Of a stretch of 64,000 nucleotides of DNA, positions 11,737 to 22,422 are shown in pieces. Within the stretch, counting starts at the first letter, position 1, and each line of letters begins with the position of its first letter. The stretch lies in the NCBI RefSeq assembly GCF_014066305.1, contig NW_023501049.1, forward strand, positions 581,001 through 645,000, read 5' to 3'. This stretch comes from Letharia columbiana. Lineage: Eukaryota; Ascomycota; Lecanoromycetes; Lecanorales; Parmeliaceae. The notes beneath the pieces are model-generated. The model did not search any database and was not told where the DNA came from. It saw only the letters and a program-made list of their open reading frames with translations. A program made the translations under genes and the position numbers.

Positions 11737-12635
11737 TTACTGTTGACCAGCCTTTGTGATGACAGGGTCCTTGGTGTATTGGATCTTGCCGGACGTGCTG
11801 CCAGTAGACTCGATGGCCTTGACAATCTTCATTGATTCCGAATCCGCGACTTCGCCGAAGACGACGTGCTTGTTGTCCAACCAGCTGGTGACAACGGTGG
11901 TGATGAAAAATTGAGATCCGTTGCTATTCGAAGCGGGGAAGTCAGCAACTGCCAAATGGCATGGAAACTAGATTGAGAGCTCACGTGTTGGGACCAGCGT
12001 TCGCCATCGACAAGAGACCAGGAGTGGTGTGCTTCTTAGTGAAGTTCTCATCCGTGAACTTCTCGCCGTAGATAGACTTGCCACCAGTGCCCTGGGTGGA
12101 TAAGTCAGCTGTCTTCATATTCCTGTAGGATACCAGCGATGTAGAGACTCACATTGCCACGGGTGAAGTCGCCGCCTTGAAGCATGAACTGGGGGATGAC
12201 ACGGTGGAACTTGGAGCCACTGTAGCCAAAGCCCTTCTCGCCAGTGCAAAGGGCACGGAAGTTCTCCGCGGTCTTGGGGGTGACATCGTCGTAGAGGTTG
12301 AAATTGATACGGCCAGTTTGATCTGTGATGGAGTTAGACATAGATCTGATGCAGTGATGCCAGCAGGATTGAAGGATTTGATTCAATGGCAAAAGGCGGG
12401 GCAGCAGTGTTGTCTCACCTTTGATTTCCTTCGTTGGACGTGAGTTGGAATCAAGGACAGGTCCCTGCCAGGAGACATCGAAGAAGACTTTGACCGTCAT
12501 GTTTGCTGGTGATGTAGAGAAGGTCCTATGTGATGGTCTGATGTGGTGGAAAGGTTGTTTGAGAGTTGTTCGTGTGAGGGATCGAGGGGTGTTAGAAAAC
12601 CACGAAGATAGTGGGGTTGAAATCCTTAGCGCCAT
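11737..12635 (-). CDS. Cyclophilin-type peptidyl-prolyl isomerase, with mitochondrial and cytosolic starts
   Basis: Catalyses cis-trans isomerisation of proline bonds and is the cyclosporin A target. Four exons on the minus strand: 12635-12419, 12322-12153, 12091-11985 and 11923-11737, all with GTGAG donors. The long product is 226 residues. Residues 1-45 are basic, rich in Ser/Thr/Arg and free of acidic residues, as in a mitochondrial presequence ending near [10 protein letters not shown] second in-frame ATG (12500-12498) then begins a standard 181-residue cytosolic form. The pattern recalls ascomycetes where one gene makes both forms. Catalytic and binding residues are in view: [31 protein letters not shown] and [12 protein letters not shown]. 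The segment between the first strand and the conserved GRINF block is longer than in human cyclophilin A, as in Neurospora. An upstream in-frame TTG is not taken as the start. Confidence 0.92.
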
Positions 12636-13480
12636 TTGGTGGGGCAACTGGTTACGCAGAATTTGTGAGTTGTGAGTTGTGACCCCAAGGGACTATGAGA
12701 CTAAGTATGATGCGGCGAGTGGCGAGGCTTCCCTTTACTTCCTTGGACCTGCAAACGACCCTAAGTCCAAAAGAGGAAACTCCAAGACAGAATATATATT
12801 TCCAACGCTTGTAGCAAGCCGAGTGATTGGTTCAATGTAGAGTACGAGTACTGACGGGCTCCCAGGACTGTCTTTGGGCAAGAGTCTGAATGTGCCGGTC
12901 TCCGTCTTGTAGAATGCAATAATGCAATGGCCGCTGCAGCTGGATTGATAACAGTCTCGGTGGGGGTAAAGGGGATGTTATCACTCTGACATGACTGGCT
13001 CCTGATGGAAGATGTGGAGAATCTGCGTGAAGGAGGAGAACGGATGATGTGCGTGAAAAGGACTCCTATCTCACGCGCTCTCGGCCTCTCGGGTTCTTCT
13101 CCAGAGATGAGGACCGGAGCTGCTTACATCATCACTGCTGGTCTAACAGCTCACAATAGGGTACCTACAACATAGCCAGGCAAGGCACACTCGTGTTGAA
13201 GGGCAGTGAGCTTTCTTCCCACATTGTACTGTTACGAGTCTACTGTCCTTCGTGTATGGCGATGTTGAATGATTCTCTATGTCTTGTATTCGTGTATCGA
13301 TCGCATGCTAGCCGACTGATGAAGTTGTGGCTAATGCAAGCAACTTACGGCAAGCCTTCTAAGCTGTAGCTGAAAATGCAACACATGTACGAGAAGAGAA
13401 CAAGAAAATTCGAACGTCGCAAAGTCCGCAGGTGGTATAAGTACAATCGAAAATGGGATTTCGGTCTGCAGACGCAACCA
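12636..13480. other. Cyclophilin upstream region and HMG-CoA reductase 3' flank
   Basis: The 845 bp hold no supported gene. The left part must contain the cyclophilin promoter and the right part the 3' UTR of HMG-CoA reductase. I see no TATA box, repeat or RNA gene. Confidence 0.5.
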
Positions 13481-16400
13481 TCAACCCTTGGGTGTCATCG
13501 TTAACCCCTCCACTCTGTGTCCTTTGCCCGGGGCCGCACTTAGGGCACCAGATGTAGGCGTAGCGGCAGTCATGCTTAACCCTTCATCTGACGCGCTTTT
13601 GCTGGGGGTAGAAGGGTTCGATGCAGCAGGTCCTCGCGCATTCGTAGTCATTGACAACCCTTCCGCTGCTTGCGCTTTGTTGGGTGCCGCGCTCGCCACA
13701 GCAGATATAGGCGTGGTCGACCTTGTTGGCGCTTGGCTCCTATTGTGTGCCATGTGTGCTCTGACGAGATGACCTGCCGCCAGAGCACTGCAGAGACTAA
13801 GTTCTCCGGCAAGGACACTGGCGGCTACGATTCTCGCTAGCCGCCGCGCGTTTTCTCCAGGGTGGGTTGGATGAGCCCCTCTGACGCCGAGTAGGTCGAG
13901 GCAAGCGCTCTGGGGCTCGAGGACCGTACCGCCGCCGATGGTTCCGACTTCAATCGAGGGCATTGAGACGGATATCTGAAGGTTGCCGTTATAGCTGTTG
14001 ACTGTTAGCGACAAGTCTTAACATCGGTCAACAGTGACCACTTACTTTCGCATAACCGTGATACAATTACTGCTCTCCACGTTCTGTGCAGGATCTTGAC
14101 CAGTGGCCAAGAAAATCGCAGTGACAATATTTGCTGCATGTGCATTGAAACCCCCAATACTACCAGCCATGGCACTTCCAATCAGATTCTTGCTCGTATT
14201 CAATTCAACAAGGGCATTGACGTCGCTCTTCAAGACGCTTCGAACGACATCTCCAGGGATAATAGCCTCCGCAACGACGCTCTTGCCTCTACCGTCAATC
14301 CAGTTGATGGCAGCTGGCTTTTTGTCCGTGCAATAGTTCCCTGATACGGAGATGATGGACATATCATCGAATCCGCTCTCTTCCCTCATGACGGCTAGGG
14401 CGCATTCGACTCCTTTGGAGATCATATTCATTCCCATCGCATCACCCGTGGTCGTCTTGAATCTAATGTAAAGGTAGGTACCGGCTAGGGCTGTCTTCAT
14501 CGACTGCAAACGAGCAAAACGGCTGGTCGAGTTGAAGGCTCTCTTCATCGTTCTCTGACCGTCTTCGGAATCCAGCCAAAGCTTGGCAGCACCCGCTCTG
14601 CTCAATGTCTCGAAGCCAACGCAAGGGCCTCTCGTCATGCCATCGCCAGTGAGAACAGTGATCGCCCCCCCAGCAGCATTAATAGCTTTGCAACCTCGAT
14701 TTGTACTAGCAACGAGGACCCCTTCGGTGGTTGCCATCGGCAGATAGTAAGACTTTCCGTCAATGACCATTGGCCCAGCAACACCAACCGGTACCGGCAT
14801 GTATCCGATGACGTTCTCACAGCACGCGCCATGAACATTCTCATAATTGTACTCTTGATACGGTAGTTTCGATTTTTCCAATTGGCCGGAGTTCTCTGCT
14901 GTCGCAGGGGTTCTTGATACCAATGTTCGCCGGATCTTGACAGCTCGCGTTAAAGAAGCAAGCCTTGTCATAACATCGAGATTCTCCAATGTCTTCTCAA
15001 GTGCGTACCCTGGAATCTTGCCTCGCACAGTCAAATCATTCAGTTCATGATCGTTGAGATAAGCCGCTTGACGGTCTTTCACCATCTGCTCACACTCTAC
15101 GGGGTCCCTAGATTCTGAGGCTTGAGTAGCTTCAATGTCGATGAATCCATTCGGCTTGGGAACATGGCCGTCGGCGTTCGGCAAACTTCTATCGATTGCT
15201 GGTAGCCTTTCATGCCCCGGCAGAACTTTGTGCTTAGATGTTTCTAAGGCATGATCGTCACGGACAACTTCCTTGGTAGCCCGAGGTTCTTTAATGCTCC
15301 AACGGGCGGCGTTGAACAGGTAGCCATTGAGTACAAGGCTCACAGTCAATGTAACGATGATCCACTTGCTCACGACTGGGTCTTCCAGGCTATTAAGCAC
15401 CCCTCCGACCACCCTTCCTCCAACGACGTAGTCCAGAAAGTGGTCCGTGTAGTCCCCGTCAGACATTGAGCCACTGATATTCTCAACGTCCGTATCCAAT
15501 TGAGATGATTGAATGTCATACTTGATTGGCGGTAGGACGGTGACAGTGATAGAGTAGTTGTTGTCCACAGCCTCATTATAGAGGAGATCGAGCCCATTTT
15601 GTGCTACCTTGAAAGGATCCATGGAAGGTGATGTAAGCACATTAGATAGTCCGGAGACAGATGTAGGCGCTGCTTTCCTGCTGCGTGCTCGAAAAGGCAT
15701 GGTGCCCAGATTCAAGGCATTGATGAAGAGGAATCCGCCGACCATTATAACCTTGAACTTTGGGATACTGCTGTCGCGCGCCTTCTTACCGTTACCGAAC
15801 ACGTCGCTGACACCATTGCCGTTGGATCCCACACTTTGTATCCTATTACTTGCTAATTCGTCGTTTGAGGCGACGTTCTCAGCTACGCGTTTGCTGATTC
15901 CGTCTTCTTGCAAAGCTCTGCTTAGAGCCACATGGCGTTTGATGCGGTTAATCTCCAACTTCACGCTGAGTATAGCGGTATAAAACGTAAAAAGTAGTAG
16001 ACAGTCAAATACCAATATCCAAGCAGCAAGAAAGCAGAATTGTGTCAAACCACCCTGCACTCCCGACGCAGAACCAGCAATGAGAATGGCGAGTTCTACG
16101 CAGTAGTCTCGAATTATTGCGAAGCCTTTCTCCTGTACCGCTACCTGAAGCGACGATTGAATAGTCTGCGAAGAGCTGGCGGTTGTAGAGAAATCCGAGT
16201 CTTGTCGTACGCCTTGCCCTCGCGAGTTTACTGAAGCTGAAAGAACGGCTTTTGTGAGTATGATAGGCTTCTCAAAGCCGATAGTGACGACAAGGAACGG
16301 CAAGCCTTCCGACAGCAATACAAAGTTGATAGGGACCCCGAGCTGGTTGGTCATGCCGAGGCCGAAAAGGAATGCAAATACAGAAGAGATCAATACCGAA

Positions 16401-17356
16401 GTTGCAAGCCAAAAGTTCGAGCCCATATGTCGCATCGACATGAAAAGTGAAACAAACGTCAAATGCATAGCTAGGTACCCGATGACCATAATAATGATGT
16501 CTAACGACTCCGCGTTCTACGTTTTTTTTAGCATGAAGAACCACTGTTGGTGATACTAAACATACCTTTATGAGGTCTACAAAACTCGTCCATGTATTGG
16601 CAGCTGAAACACCTATCGTAGCCTGGGCAGATTGACGACCCAATTTTGCGGCTTTAACAACCCATGCGTTCGGCTTCGGTGTAGGACCGCCGTCATAAGC
16701 CCCCTCTTCTCCTTGCAACTCTGGTCTATGTGGTATCTCTTGAACAGTGGCCAAAAAGTCTGATGCTTCATTGGCGGGAACCGCGAAAGCTAGAGTCGTG
16801 TCTTGCGAAATTGGAGATAGCGGGTTCCACGTCGTTGGCAGAGTGCTCACTGAGCTGTTGGCAGGTATGGAAACCTGGTCTGCCATTGGTGCAGTTCTAG
16901 GGAAAGAATTCGATAAAGAATCGGGAAACACCAAGGTCATGACCATCGTGTGATGGGCTCCCTAAGCTTGATGAGCGAAGTCCAGTCAACAGTGTTACAG
17001 GCTCACCGTACCTCAACTGGGTCCCTGGAGGCTCCATTTTCGGACTGCCATTTCCATGATGTTTCTTCCCCGAGCCGTAATCGTCGACCGCCCTCGACGA
17101 GCGACGTAAGATCCGTGCCAGCTATATCTTTACCCACTTTTGCATGGCCGAAGAGGCTGCCTTCCAGGAGACCGTGATATGATGTGCTTGCCAATATCGC
17201 CACGGTGAATATGGTGTACATAGGATGCGTGAAGGCGGCACGAGCGACGCTCTGGAGTACTTGGGTGATTTGCCGATTCAGGTAGCCTGGATTCGACGGC
17301 GCTGGTTGATCGTGCTCATGGCGTAAACGAGCGGGAAGAAATGAGGCTCCTAACAT
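13481..17356 (-). CDS. HMG1: 3-hydroxy-3-methylglutaryl-CoA reductase
   Basis: Rate-limiting enzyme of the mevalonate and sterol pathway: HMG-CoA plus 2 NADPH to mevalonate, in the ER membrane. Four exons on the minus strand: 17356-17012, 16961-16566, 16516-14046 and 13994-13481, giving 1241 residues. Introns are 50, 49 and 51 bp. In the last intron the acceptor was set at 13996-13995, because only that choice reads Asn-Tyr-Asn-Gly-Asn in frame. Order of parts: a short cytosolic N-tail, one membrane segment, a lumenal loop, a sterol-sensing domain of several membrane segments (from about residue 250), a linker, then the catalytic domain. Visible catalytic elements are [21 protein letters not shown] (Glu), [17 protein letters not shown] (Lys), GQDPAQN (Asp) and HMAHNRS (His), so all four catalytic residues are present. 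The C-terminal tail after the His is long and carries three EGL(S/T)MT motifs. Confidence 0.96.
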
Positions 17357-17894
17357 TTTGAACGCTGGACAGGTCGAGAAGGTTATAAGGAGAGGGATCA
17401 GAGAGGAGCACTAGTATGTCGACATTGATGGAGAGATGCACTATGGACGTCTGGAAATCGTGAGCTTCTGGACTAGACACGGCGAATTCATGAAGTGCAG
17501 GGAAGACTGCCTCCGATTTCTGCAGCACACCCACCTTATCCGCCTTATCCACATACTCTGCACTCAGAGCCGACCTGGTTCTGATTTGCTCTGCCAAAAT
17601 TGAAGAGAGCCGGTGTGTTGATGTTGTAGGCCAAAGAATGGCACCACTATCTGGCAGCTTTTGCAGCAAGTCTTCCGAGGCCTGCTGAATATGAGTAAGG
17701 AATGTATGCTCAGAGGAGCAGCGACAAACAGATGAGTGAGTGGGGCTTTGGGGGTCGTTGTTGTCTCTGAGTAAACGGTACTGGGTTACATTGAAGAATT
17801 CCAAAACGCTTTTTTTTGTTCCGAGGGTTCCCTGGGGCAAATGCTTAGGCGCAAATTGAACCTTGGAAATACAAAAGCGACCAAAGCCAATCAT
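17316..17894 (-). other. Open frame of 192 codons overlapping the HMG-CoA reductase start
   Basis: An ATG at 17894 opens 192 codons that run into the HMG-CoA reductase coding start by 41 bases in a different frame. No domain, signal peptide or family is recognised. It lies where the 5' leader of the reductase should be, so it could be a chance frame, an upstream ORF, or a relic of another gene. The length is somewhat more than expected by chance, but nothing else supports coding. Confidence 0.2.
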
Positions 17895-18740
17895 AGACAA
17901 GAGACTCCGCCACTCTTTGCTTAGCGTTCTTCGTTCTAAGGGGCCATTCCGGCCCGAGTGCACGTTTGGCCACTACCGAGTCCCGACACCTTGGTTGCCT
18001 GATAATCAAGTACCTTTACTCTAAGGTACTTCAGCAATTGGACCGCTTTCTCTATACTGGCTACAAGTCAGGAAAGACGATAATTTATGCCCTTGGTGCT
18101 CCGTATACAGGTAGTACAAAGCTTTCAATTGCTGGAACGGGTAGCCTTTTGTACGGCTTTGAAGGAAAGTCAGCCCGGAGAAAACCTCGTCGCTGCTTCA
18201 GGGCTATCGCTCTGACATAAGCTGATACCTAGTGAAACCCTTGAGAAGTGTCGTGTCTCTGAATTCCCAGGAAGATGCTCGAGTACACATGGACCAATGG
18301 CAACGCCAGACAACATGAGTCCAATTGACTGCTCGCGAAGCCCGCAATTACCCGTCTGTGTTTGATGATGAGGCCAGGACGTAGTCTGTTCATCTGATCT
18401 ACTGCCGTGAAAGGAGAGGCCTGTAAGAGGCGTCCCACTGCTGTTTAGAGATGCTAATTTACTCATTCCGGGTATCGGCAATGAGAAAGCATTAATTCAT
18501 CTTCAAGGTGCCAAACGACCATTTGGAATAGAACTCAGTGGCCATTTGAGAACGCTATTTTCTGACAATTTTCATAATCAATTGCTGGCTCAGAAGGCTA
18601 GTGTGTATCATTGAAGTGGGTGAGGTCTTCTACAAGTGGCCAACACTTCGCCCAGTCAAGTCGTCCGCTAGATGGCCTAGAGCTCGATTATCACAAGGAA
18701 ATAGTAGGCCTTTGTAAACGAAAGGGATGATTGGCTTCAT
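17895..18740. other. Gene-poor stretch
   Basis: Short open frames exist on both strands, but none has a convincing start, length or family character. No repeat or RNA gene is seen. Confidence 0.5.
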
Positions 18741-19063
18741 ATGCCGATAATGCAAACAGCCACTTTTTGTAACGCCAACAATTTGAACAGCACAAACTTG
18801 ACGTTCCTAAACAAACCAGATCACAGCAACAGTCAAATCTCCGGACCGCCGTCTACTCCAACTTGGGTCTGCCTCAGTAACAACACAGCTATCAATTCAA
18901 GCTCGATGATGGTCAAGGCAGTCAGACAACCGGCAGCCGTACCGAATCTCTGTTTGGTGGATCTAACTGGGGAGCTCGTCAACTTGGTTCATCATCACGC
19001 TCTTGCCTCCGGCCATACCACCATCCTCTGTGCGTCTCGCCGTGTTTACAGCGAAGCTCACTA
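18741..19063 (+). pseudogene. Relic of a small Asn-glycosylated fungal protein gene
   Basis: The first 58 codons from ATG 18741 are dense in N-glycosylation sequons (NST, NLT, NNT, NSS) and end in a Ser-Ser-Met-Met-Val-Lys block. That style is seen in small secreted or surface hypothetical proteins of ascomycetes. The expected Cys-rich continuation is not in the same frame. The next frame over reads more plausibly after about 18,920, which suggests a frameshift. No signal peptide is found directly upstream. The identity is uncertain. Confidence 0.25.
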
Positions 19064-19979
19064 AATTTTCTACCAATCGGCCTTCTTTCGCATCTATTAT
19101 CAAGGACCCTACGACAAAATTCCATGGCCGGTTACAGCTACTCCCGTTAGCACAAACACCGTGATGCTTGTCCAAAAGATCGACATATGCGTTGATTTCG
19201 CCATGTCCAAAGTTGAATTGAACGACGTGTCAACTGGATTGCTGGCTTTATCAAGTGATACCAACGCCGCTCTACGGCATACCTGTATCCCCAAACTTAG
19301 AGGGTTCCAACCGGCCATCAATCTCGACAAAGTATACATTATACTCCGTACTATGAGCGGCTTGGTTAGTTTTTAGAAAGTGCATGTGACAGCCATGACC
19401 GAACATGACTTCGGGTCTACCTTGCCTGGTTACAATATGGATGAGGGGAGGCTTCTATCTGGTGATACGTGCACGCAATATCCCAGTTTTCAGATTAGCC
19501 AAGAAGGTACCGGAGGCTACTTCCGGTCCATCAATCTGGCACGACGGTAAGAAAGAGTCAGGCAGATATTTTGACTTCCGTCCTCTGGAGAATCAGAAGA
19601 GTCTTTGAGGTCGTGTGTTCCGAGAGGGATGGACTGGACCGGATTGCGAGCACAAGTACTAAGAGATTGATGCGTGACGAGTACTTTGATTTGTACCAAG
19701 AGGCTAGAAGTACCGAGATTCTCGAAGCAGCACTGTTGCGCTCTCTGAAGAATTTAGTGTGGCTTGCTCAAAGCGCTGGACGAGGAGAGATTGTTACTGC
19801 AGTTGTCACGTGAGAGTCAGACAAATTGGTTGCCTCACGAAGAAGTTGCCAAGCAATGTGTTAAAGGGGTTTGACAGGCTTGTTTCACCATACGACCAAA
19901 TGTAAAACAATAAAAGCCCCGCTACTCCCTCTAACCTTCAAAACACATCATCAGTGTTCCACTTCTTGACCTCCCAACC
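19064..19979. other. Gene-poor stretch with a coding-like fragment and the upstream region of the next gene
   Basis: A stretch at 19571-19813 on the + strand reads as charged, helix-like protein and ends in TGA, but it has no ATG and no family; it may be the 3' end of a lost gene. An AATAAAAGCCCC element near 19908 sits about 70 bases before the next start codon. It resembles the TATAAAAGCCCC element at 2709 and may be the TATA box. Confidence 0.3.
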
Positions 19980-20942
19980 ATGCATTTCCACCTAGCAAAA
20001 AAGATATTCCCTAGCTTCCACAAAAATGGAAAAGACGAGGACGACAACGCATCTACAGTGTCAAAGAGAACCTCGCGCAGCTCAATGACACTTGTGAACC
20101 CTGACAGCTTTCCAGTTCGGTCTCCCAGTCCACCTCATGCCGAGGTTCCAAACGACGTCCCCTTTGGACTGTCGCGTGAAGATAAGGCTGTTGTAGCTCG
20201 AGCCCCCGGTGCCACCGACAAGACCTATCCAGAAGATGCTGTCGCCGCCTCACACCTCATCAATCGTTCCGAAAAAAAAGAGACCGATCTGGGACCACAT
20301 GCTGTCCACACCTTTGTGAGAGTATGCCCGCACGAGAACTTATCTTTCGAACGTCTACAAACCATCTTGAAACTTCCGGGTTTCAAGTCCAGCAAGGAAG
20401 ACATAAACGCCATTGGAGCCATGGATGAAATACAGCAACACAGTAAATCCGGCGCGAGGGTTTGCTTTCCCATCGATGGCTTTCCCCAACGCCCTGCAGG
20501 CACCTTCAAACTAAAATACAATTCTAAACATAAACGTGGATGGACGGGCCCTGTCATCGGTTTAGAGTTGCACGCTACCTGGACGCTCGACTCATACAAA
20601 CCTAGCACGACTCGGAATGATATCCAAGCTTCTTTACAGAAACTCGAGAACGTCCCGCTCTGCCCTCACAGAACGATGAATGATCCGTGGATTCTCGAAA
20701 TGATTTACAAGATAGCACATCCACATGAGGAACCATCAGATCCCATTGACGAATGGGGGAAGCCGCCAAGCAGCATATCGGACTTCGCTGAACGCAGTCA
20801 AGACTGCGATCGTTGCAAGACCCCTATCACTATCACAGTGTGCAAAGGTGGTCTTGACGGTCCTCAGGTGAAGGTAATTCGTCGCTTGGGGCCCGGGTCC
20901 TCGGAGAATGACCCAGATTGGCTCGCTCAGTGTGGCGTGTAG
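19980..20942 (+). CDS. Unrecognised Cys-motif protein, tandem family copy 1
   Basis: A 320-residue single-exon protein of no family I recognise. It belongs to a local paralogous set with the genes at 22423 and 23525 and the broken copy at 21423. Shared landmarks: a short basic N-terminal helix, a Ser/Thr-rich low-complexity part, CPHENLSFER (Cys 116), a central region with an HATWTL-type strand, CPH (Cys 228), CDRCKT (Cys 276 and 279) and WLAQC close to the end. Conserved Cys and His pairs in this order suggest metal binding, which is inference. No signal peptide or membrane segment is seen. The ATG is preceded by a TATA-like element and a pyrimidine-rich leader. Confidence 0.75.
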   Translation: MHFHLAKKIFPSFHKNGKDEDDNASTVSKRTSRSSMTLVNPDSFPVRSPSPPHAEVPNDVPFGLSREDKAVVARAPGATDKTYPEDAVAASHLINRSEKKETDLGPHAVHTFVRVCPHENLSFERLQTILKLPGFKSSKEDINAIGAMDEIQQHSKSGARVCFPIDGFPQRPAGTFKLKYNSKHKRGWTGPVIGLELHATWTLDSYKPSTTRNDIQASLQKLENVPLCPHRTMNDPWILEMIYKIAHPHEEPSDPIDEWGKPPSSISDFAERSQDCDRCKTPITITVCKGGLDGPQVKVIRRLGPGSSENDPDWLAQCGV

Positions 20943-21422
20943 CCAAAGAAAGGTCTGACATGGACCCGCAATGGCTGGCTCGTTAAGACAGGATAGAACG
21001 TCTGATTTGATCATGGCAGCACGGAAGGTGGGAGGGCCTGTACCTGAGACTGCTATGGCCAGCAGTGCCGTCCAAATAGAACTACGAAGAAGCTCGCCCC
21101 AAATACTGAACATGTGTCATGACGCTCGAGGAATTTGAACTCAGTCTCGAAGCCGCGTAACATTCAAAAGTAGTTTGAACATGGCGTCTATCATGAGGCA
21201 TTTTCCGCAGTAAGAGGTACAAACGGCACGCTTTAGGAAGCCATGTCGGTGCTAGCGTCAGATTTGTGTACTTGAACATTCAGAATGTAGTACTAACAGC
21301 TCAGCAACCCCAACATTATCAGACCCATTACATTACCTTGAACTGGTTTCTTCTCTTACGCAGCTGCTCATACTCGAAGATCACTGCATCTTCTTACACG
21401 AGACGAACCCCACTTTTGAACC
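20943..21422. other. Intergenic region within the tandem family cluster
   Basis: No gene is supported in these 480 bases. They separate copy 1 from the broken copy of the same family. Confidence 0.5.
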
Positions 21423-22200
21423 ATGCCTTTCAGCCTCATGGAGATGATCTGCGCAACGTTTCCATAACCGAGCCATAGGCAGAGACAACTCAGCCTCGAC
21501 GGCATCACGAGCAAACTCCCTAACCCTTACGAGCCCAAGCAGCGAGTCCAAGGTACCCATCCATGCTAGTGAGGAGATTACTCAACCTCTGCCCGCCGGT
21601 GCATGCGTACAACCGTGTCCCTACGAGATCATGTCTTTCGAGCGAAGTAGTCGCATCACAAATCTCCCAGCGTTCATGAAAAGTCGCTCAGGCAACAATG
21701 CTCTAGGATCGACTACCTGCGCGCCACGCTCGTCCTGGTTACCCTCGCCCCATCGTTCTCGGCTTGAAAGTCGCTGTTAAGTATATTGCAAATGTTACCT
21801 CGTCACTAGACCCGATTTGAGGGCTCTCGAGCTGCGTATCTTTCGGAGGGGCTCTGACGTCCTTGAAGACAATAGGAGCAAATGGTATCTCTTCAACCGT
21901 TTCGATAAGCTGAAGTTTTGGCCTTGCCGTCATAGGAGCAATAGCGCATCTCACGTAGTGGATGGACTGGGTGCTGTGACGCATTCGGAGTTGGGTTCAA
22001 CATATCCAATACACGAATGGCTAGTCAAGAATCCCCTCGTGCCAAACGAGAGGTGCTCACATTGCGATACGATGTCTGAGGTGGTAGACCAGGGTGAGCG
22101 TTGGCCTATTGTGATTGTCACAGGGTCCGTGGGCAAAGCCGAAAATGCGGAGGATCCTGAGCGGCTTGCTCCATTCATTGTACCGGCGACCCACTCTTGA
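21423..22200 (+). pseudogene. Broken copy of the tandem Cys-motif family
   Basis: Fragments of the same family occur in three frames and in the correct order. ATG 21423 opens 14 codons resembling the copy 1 N-terminus, then TAA. From about 21466 the next frame gives a DNSASTASR segment (compare DNASTVSKR in copy 1), then CPYEIMSFER and a downstream Leu-Pro-x-Phe, and stops at TAA 21778. From 21817 a third frame carries Pro-x-x-Glu-Trp, CSHCDT (the CxxC site) and DPERLA (compare DPDWLA), and ends at 22200. The central part between the two halves is short and scrambled. At least two frameshifts are needed, so this is almost certainly a pseudogene. Confidence 0.7.
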
Positions 22201-22422
22201 TACGGTATGGTAGCTCAAACGCATCATGAAGGGATGTTCCCACAACCTTGTGCCTTTCGAGCAAGGTTAGTGGTGCAAGACGAAAGATTGCCCCAATGCC
22301 AAGGCATGTTGAGAGAATAAGAGGCGATAAAACTTACTCACCACGCTATGAAAGCTGGTGACTCCCTTTGCTCCTTAATTCCAAATTATCCCCCATCATC
22401 TTTACGTTGTGTCACAGCTATC

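Noticed and set aside
18170..18481. Minus-strand 103-codon frame
   Set aside because: Composition and lack of any start context or family make it indistinguishable from chance.
22348..22422. Upstream ATG as the start of family copy 2
   Set aside because: The extra 25 residues have no counterpart in the other copies, while the ATG at 22,423 aligns with their starts.
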